From the NCBI GenBank assembly GCA_024138015.1, contig JAMXBB010000010.1:76009541-76073540 (forward strand): 64,000 nt of DNA, given 5' to 3'. This document shows, in pieces, positions 58,661-64,000 of this stretch. This DNA comes from Lumnitzera littorea. Its lineage: Eukaryota > Streptophyta > Magnoliopsida > Myrtales > Combretaceae. The number at the start of each line of letters is the position of its first letter. Position 1 is the stretch's first letter. Position numbers and translations under genes: made by a program. Under the pieces are notes generated by a model. The model ran no database searches, was not told where the DNA came from, and saw only the letters and a list, made by a program, of their open reading frames with translations.

Positions 58661-59790
58661 TTCAAAGAAGTGATAGAAATAGGGGCAAAAAGTAGAAAAG
58701 AATTTTAGTTCTTGCATTTTTTTAGAATAATATTTCATTTTGGAGCTTGTAATAGATACGAGATATTAAATAAAGTAGTTTTTATGTGTATTCTTGTCTT
58801 TGTATGCTATGAAGCTAGCTCAATTCAAATAGGGGCATTTCGAACGAGTGAAAATGGATAAAGAAAATGTGAACTCAAAACTTAAAATTTTCCACCTAAG
58901 GGAATGTTAACACATTACTTGAAAGGTTTAGGATGAAAAGAGGCCACCAATATCCTAAACATTAACCTTAAACACACATAAGAGGAGTGCCATTAAGGTG
59001 AGTATTGGGTTCATTCCTTAAAAGAGGTATGTCTTAAACTTAGTACACATGTTAAAATTACATTAGGCATTCACTTCATCATCTCTAAATACAGTTATCC
59101 CTTGCAAACCCATTTGAACCTTTAAGGGATTTATCTTAAAATTAACCCTGCTAAGAGCCACCTTAAACTAGGGCAATTTGGAGGTTAGGGTCATTAATTT
59201 GGAGAAAAGGAGGAGGCTAAATTATGCTTGCCTTAGTTGTGACAATTCATGAGCAAATATTATCATAGATAATTCAATTTCTTTAGAATGAAGAAAAGCT
59301 TCAAACCATATACACCTCACTCAAGCCCGTACCCTTATTCAAACACATCAAGTCCATTGATTTTTTCCCAAGCATTTCAAAGCCATATACACTCCTCTTA
59401 AGCCTATACACCTTAAACCTATCTTTTGGTACTTCAAATCCTATTAAGTGTAAACTCAACAATGGAAGGTGATCATCTTGAGCCCTAAAAAAAAAAAAGG
59501 AAAGAAGAAAAAGAAAATAGAAAAGAAGTGAAAAAAAAAAAAGAGATTGAAGATATTAGCAAGGTGATTACCTTCAAATAATAGCCGAATTACTAATAAA
59601 GCTTAAAGTCCAAACTTGTGATGGTATCTAAAGGCTAAACACTTTCAATTCATAAGCCTAAAAGAAAAGCCCTTAATGTATGATCCCACCCATCATACCA
59701 TCCTTGATGAAACTCTTTTGATTAAAGAAATCAACTTATCTTAAGCAAAATTTGCTAATGAAATTATGGCAAGCCCATGTTTAGTCTCTT
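58661..59790 (+). other. E2 internal noncoding region downstream of gag
   Basis: Matches E1 47600-46480 in inverted orientation, again without any pol similarity. It ends at AAGCCCATGTTTAGTCTC, the junction with E1 leader. Confidence 0.7.
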
Positions 59791-59794
59791 TTTC

Positions 59795-59932
59795 TTAAGG
59801 CCCGCATCACTAAAAATAGTTAGTACAACTATAATACAAAAAAATAATAATAATACAAAAAGCCTATTAATTAATTTTTTAATTTTTACATGGCTAACCT
59901 ACCAAGCATTCCTCAATGGAGTTGTCAATTCT
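59795..59932 (-). other. E1 primer region and leader, part 1
   Basis: Minus-strand sequence after the 5' LTR: primer-site-like TTGACAACTCCATTG, then AATTAATAGGC and TTTGTATTATTATT, matching E2 56209-56350. Confidence 0.75.
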
Positions 59933-62172
59933 ATCTAGCTCTAATTCAATTTCTTTAACTTAATCCATATTAAGCCTAGCTCACTAAATATAAGTTACTC
60001 GATATTAAATTAAAGAAATGTTTTTCTAAAAAAATTTAAAAAACTAGAGTTGCCAACTAATTCAATATAGGTTGTCAACCTTAATTTGGCTATTGATCCA
60101 GGAGTTTTCTACGAAAATGATTTTTAGAAAATTAAATAAAAAAAAATTGAAGTGCTAACCTATTAAGACTAAGTCACTATATAAAAGCTAAAAAAAAATT
60201 GATGGGCTTTATTTCTCTAATTTTCTAAAAATACTAAAAATATACCTAAATATACAAAATATAACTAAAATGATTTTTTATATTTTATTACGAATTTCAA
60301 GAAAAAGGAGAAAAAGTTATTTTTTTATGTGGTTGCTTTGGAAGTGCTTATATACTCGTTAGTTAGGATCAAATCAACGTAGTTCTTTTTTATAAAAAAT
60401 TTAGTAGATGGATTTCTTTTATTTTGAAAAAATAAGTCAAATTTACATTTATTTAACTATTTATTTATTTTTACAAAAAAACCTAAATATCTAATTTCAC
60501 GAATCCAAGAAAACCCTAACTAACCAAATTTTTTTGAAAAACTTCGATTACAATTATTTATTTATTATTTAAAAAAACCTACTACGTGTTAAAATATATA
60601 TTTTCTAAATCCTATATGCAAGTTACGATTTAGATATGTATCTTCATTCGTATTTTTTCTAAATGCTAAATGCAAAATAAGTTAATATACGATCTAGATG
60701 CGTGTCTTTTCTAAAGCTTAACTGTAAGATACGTATCTCGATATGTATTTTCTCCGAAAATACGGATCTTAGAGAAAAGATACACTATTTTTCATAAATA
60801 TAATTTTTGTTGCAAGATGCAATATAACTAAATGAATAAAAAAAATTGAAACTATTTAAACAAAATCAAACAATATAACAAAAATATAATAAAAAAACTT
60901 ACACTAAAAAAGATAAATTAGTAAAAATAATTAAATTAACTAATAAATAATAAAATAAAAATAATTTTTACCTAAATGAACCAAGTTGTGTGTGATCTGC
61001 ATTATGTTGATCCTGTATGGTGCGATAAAGGGATCAAGCATGTATGCAGATTCTGTGTCAGTGATTGTTCGATGCTGTGTTTGTTGGTCGAGCCAATTAG
61101 CTTGTAGGTGTGTTGTGCTAGGCTTGTGTCAGTGCTAGGCAATTCGGTTAAGGGCGGGCTTCATGCGAGTGTTATGTGCTACTTGGGCATGCAGTCAGTA
61201 AGCAATACAGCACGATGATCAGGTGCAAATGTAGGCTGCTATCATGAGTTTGGGGACATGTAATTGTGTGTTAGCTATTGTAAGGACGTACGGCTGTGGA
61301 AATTTTGTTGTGTGGGTCTTCCTATGTTGTGGATATGATGTAGGGATGTGCTTCAGTGAGTTGTAGTGATGTTGTTGGTGATGAAATGAGGATGGCATGT
61401 GTAGAAATTAGTCTTCAACGTATGTAGTAGTGGCATGGAATTTGCTATGGCAATGTCAATCAAGTGAATGAATGTGATCTGGCTGTGATAGAATTGTATG
61501 GATGGGGTACATGTATGTGTTTTAATTATGGAGATTAAGCTATGACATGGTTAGTAGATGAATTGTATGTAATTGAAAAAAAGTCCAAACTCCACCATCA
61601 AATTCATATTTATAAACCCTTAATTGTATCTTTCGTATCATTTTAGTTATAGATTTGAACGATACGATGATGATTCTTCAAAGATTCAATGCTATTTAAT
61701 TTGAGCTTTCTTTTTTTTTTTTAGGCTCAATTCAATTTGATTTAATTTAGCCTAATAACCTACTCAATAATTCCTAAGCCTATTTTAGCCTAACATAAAT
61801 TAGATAAAAAAAAAATCTACTTTATATCAGACTGAACCAAAATTATTTTAATAAAGCCTGATCCTTTAATGACTTAAGGATTTATTAAATTAATCACTCA
61901 TCATTATCTGATTTAGCACTAAACGACTCGATTTGACTTGACTGGACTCGACATGATTTAACTCGACTCGACTCGAACCGACTTGGCTTGATACGATTCA
62001 ACTCAACTCGATACGATTCAACTTTACTCGACACTTTATATATATATATTTTCTTTTCTCTTTTAATTTTCGTTTTTTTAATATTTTAATTTTTCTTATT
62101 TTTTGTTTATTTATTTTTTAACCAAGCTCAATAAAAATATTAAAATAAAATGGTGAAAATAAGGTATCTACA
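59933..62172 (-). repeat. E1 5' LTR
   Basis: About 2.24 kb, homologous to 42427-44683 in the same orientation. On the minus strand it starts TGTAGATACC at 62172 and ends near GCTAGATAG. GT-rich middle at 60980-61510. Confidence 0.92.
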
Positions 62173-62515
62173 AAGTGGAAAGAGCCAAAGTGTAGGATGT
62201 ATATTTCATTTTTTAATGCAAAAGATCTATGTAATGATGATGTTATTTATAATTTTATAATGTCAATAGATTATAGATTTTATAATCTAAGTGATTTATG
62301 ATCATTGAAACCAATGAAATCATGCTATTACTTATGGTTCTAGAATGTTAATCAATTATAGATTTATGCATCATTTTCCTAAGGTCCTACAATAAATTTG
62401 GTGTTATTTATGGTTTTGCATTATATTTTTGTTGGTAGTAAGGTGGTTGTCTATGCAACTTATGCAGCTAATACTAGTACAATATAGATGGTGCATGAAT
62501 ATATGTATAGTGATG
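62173..62515. other. Unassigned DNA right of E1
   Basis: AT-rich host DNA; nothing recognised. Confidence 0.5.
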
Positions 62516-62867
62516 GTATGCTATTGTTTAGGTATGTGTTTGTTTGTAGTTGGTAACGTATATGGGTTGAGAGCATATACCTTATAATACCTTAAGGCTT
62601 GAGGCAATACGATAACCTAGGTTCGAAGCCTCCCCAAATTTAGGACATCAAATAACGTTATCCTTTTTAGTTCAAATTTTATGGTAAAGTTAAAAAAGTT
62701 AGATGAAGTATTTTAGTAAAATCAATTTCTCAAAATAAGTTATATAAAAAGATTAATTTGAGAAAAGCGTCAATTTATCAATAAAGTCGATAGTTATTGA
62801 AAACATGAAATTTAAGCTTTTAGATATAACAAGATATTAGAGATAAATTATTTAACTTATAAAAATA
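62516..62867. repeat. 352 bp exact direct repeat, copy 1
   Basis: Identical by eye to 63649-64000. It contains GGTTCGAAGCC (62613-62623), a perfect RNA polymerase III B-box consensus (GGTTCGANNCC), but no convincing A-box upstream, so a SINE origin is only possible. Confidence 0.9.
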
Positions 62868-63077
62868 GTAAATGAAGTTGAATTATATATCATATACTTG
62901 TATTTACATAGAATAATAAATTATAAAAAATAAGGTAAATTAATACATTAAAAGACAAATGGGTGAGTTACCAAATGATGTGATAGCATGGGAATTAAAG
63001 GAAAAGCATGAGTCGTCACTTAGATAAAGTAAAATGCCACCTTAAGCTTAGAATTTTCAAGGAATTGGCATCTATAT

Positions 63078-63130
63078 GCCACGTGTTGCTATTTTATCCT
63101 AACGAAACCAAACCTAGCTCTATAAATAGG
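63078..63130 (+). promoter_or_regulatory. Promoter-like block: G-box and TATA box
   Basis: GCCACGTGTTG (63078-63088, with the CACGTG core) is followed about 30 bases later by CTCTATAAATAGG (63118-63130), a strong plant TATA box. Downstream is an A-rich leader-like stretch. No gene follows before the window ends, so it may be the promoter of an unrecognised LTR. Confidence 0.4.
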
Positions 63131-63647
63131 TCACCTATACTTCAATAACAACATTTTAGAAAATTGAAAACATAAGAAAATTGCTTAAGAAAAATTAAGA
63201 AACAACTAGAAAAATAAAAGAAAAAACAAAGCAAAAAATTGGGGAGGAGTTGGTTACGTGTGGTTCACAAACCAAACCACAACTTAACATTGAGCCACTT
63301 TGAAGTTTGAAGGTCCTCTATGCAAAGAGGCATTCTAATGATGTTGGGTGGCCTAAGGTCGAGGTTTAGGTGAACCAAAATTTTGTCTACATCTTATTTA
63401 ATTTTCTAAAAATATTACATGTTATTAATTAATTATGAAAAATTGTTTCTTAGGATTATTTTAGGTGTAGATTAATAATTTTATTTTAATTAAATAATTG
63501 GTGAAAATATAGGGTGTTTAAGAAATTACCTTGTTTGGGTAAAAATTAAATTAAATTTTAGAAATATTAGGTGATATTGTTTTAAGCTCAATTTTTGTAA
63601 ATAATACACTTAATATATATATTTAGTTATGGTAATAAGAATTTTTG
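63131..63647. other. Unassigned DNA downstream of the promoter-like block
   Basis: AT-rich; no open frame of note and no transposon domain recognised. Confidence 0.45.
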
Positions 63648-63648
63648 N

Positions 63649-64000
63649 GTATGCTATTGTTTAGGTATGTGTTTGTTTGTAGTTGGTAACGTATATGGGT
63701 TGAGAGCATATACCTTATAATACCTTAAGGCTTGAGGCAATACGATAACCTAGGTTCGAAGCCTCCCCAAATTTAGGACATCAAATAACGTTATCCTTTT
63801 TAGTTCAAATTTTATGGTAAAGTTAAAAAAGTTAGATGAAGTATTTTAGTAAAATCAATTTCTCAAAATAAGTTATATAAAAAGATTAATTTGAGAAAAG
63901 CGTCAATTTATCAATAAAGTCGATAGTTATTGAAAACATGAAATTTAAGCTTTTAGATATAACAAGATATTAGAGATAAATTATTTAACTTATAAAAATA
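63649..64000. repeat. 352 bp exact direct repeat, copy 2 (cut by window end)
   Basis: Starts one base after the single N at 63648 and matches 62516-62867 to the end of the window. See finding on possible assembly duplication. Confidence 0.9.

Larger units (their letters stand above)
54083..59790 (+). mobile_element. E2: truncated second copy of the E1 family, inserted in the opposite orientation
   Basis: Plus-strand order: 5' LTR 54083-56208, primer region 56212, leader, gag C-terminal part (57781-58500), downstream noncoding region to 59790. It lacks the gag N-terminal part (deleted at about 57000), the tandem array and the 3' LTR. The left edge is the exact LTR start (TATAGACACC), abutting E1 leader sequence. 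At the right edge E2 joins E1 leader at 59795, and about 370 bases of E1 leader are missing. One deletion removing the E2 3' half together with part of the E1 leader explains this. Confidence 0.8.
42427..62172 (-). mobile_element. E1: Tat/Ogre-like non-autonomous (gag-only) LTR element with nested insertions
   Basis: Reads on the minus strand: 5' LTR 62172-59933, primer region, leader (59932-59795, then 54082-53701), gag (53700-47690 with interruptions), ~2.1 kb noncoding, a tandem array (45556-44803) and 3' LTR 44683-42427. Without the nested pieces E2 (54083-59790) and the solo LTR (49958-52729) it is about 11.3 kb. Gag words match plant Tat/Ogre elements, but no protease, reverse transcriptase, RNase H or integrase similarity is visible between gag and the 3' LTR. 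This fits the TR-GAG class of non-autonomous elements. Outer flanks (ATGGG and AAGTG) do not form a convincing target duplication. Confidence 0.8.

Noticed and set aside
42427..62172. Target duplication for E1
   Set aside because: The flanking 5-mers ATGGG and AAGTG do not match well enough; the insertion is old or the ends are slightly misplaced.

Overview
The window looks like plant nuclear DNA, probably a eudicot: it is AT-rich, full of long A/T tracts and microsatellites, and built almost wholly from plant transposons (Ty1/copia, Ty3/gypsy, Tat/Ogre-like LTR elements, a MULE, a hAT-like element and Tourist-like MITEs). I found no intact host gene. Every recognisable protein-coding stretch is a transposon relic broken by stops and frameshifts. 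The species cannot be named from this sequence.

Layout. 1-11545: two diverged copies of a ~1.1 kb host sequence about 10 kb apart. Between them lie a 1.1 kb TG/TATG microsatellite, a probable hAT-type element and a complete but dead Ty1/copia element on the minus strand (4600-9619, target duplication CCTAT). The right-hand host copy carries a ~610 bp insertion. 12191-12580: a Tourist/PIF-type MITE. 13610-15218, continuing at 27424: a tandemly repeated host sequence. 15219-27423: a nest of three transposon layers in that host sequence. A Tat-like LTR on the minus strand is split by Ty3/gypsy element 1 on the plus strand (16421-25899, target duplication GAGAA), which is itself interrupted just before its gag start by a ~2.95 kb solo LTR (17616-20565, target duplication AACAA).

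27561-33250: unassigned AT-rich DNA with a foldback element at 30712-31030. 33250-42180: a Mutator-like (MULE) transposase relic on the plus strand, split near its N-terminus by Ty3/gypsy element 2 (33631-39721, target duplication probably TGTGT).

42427-62172: the most interesting part, a Tat/Ogre-like element on the minus strand (called E1) with ~2.25 kb LTRs. It has a recognisable gag but no protease, reverse transcriptase or integrase, so it resembles the non-autonomous TR-GAG class. A 0.75 kb tandem array of ~49 bp units, each with a short inverted repeat, lies just before its 3' LTR. A second truncated copy of the same family (E2, 54083-59790) is inserted in opposite orientation in its 5' leader, and a solo LTR of another gypsy family (49958-52729) interrupts its gag. 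62173-64000: unassigned DNA with a 352 bp exact direct repeat whose second copy starts one base after an N, which is probably an assembly artefact.

The region has therefore grown by repeated insertion and decayed by mutation and deletion. Functional statements below describe what the ancestral elements encoded, not current activity.
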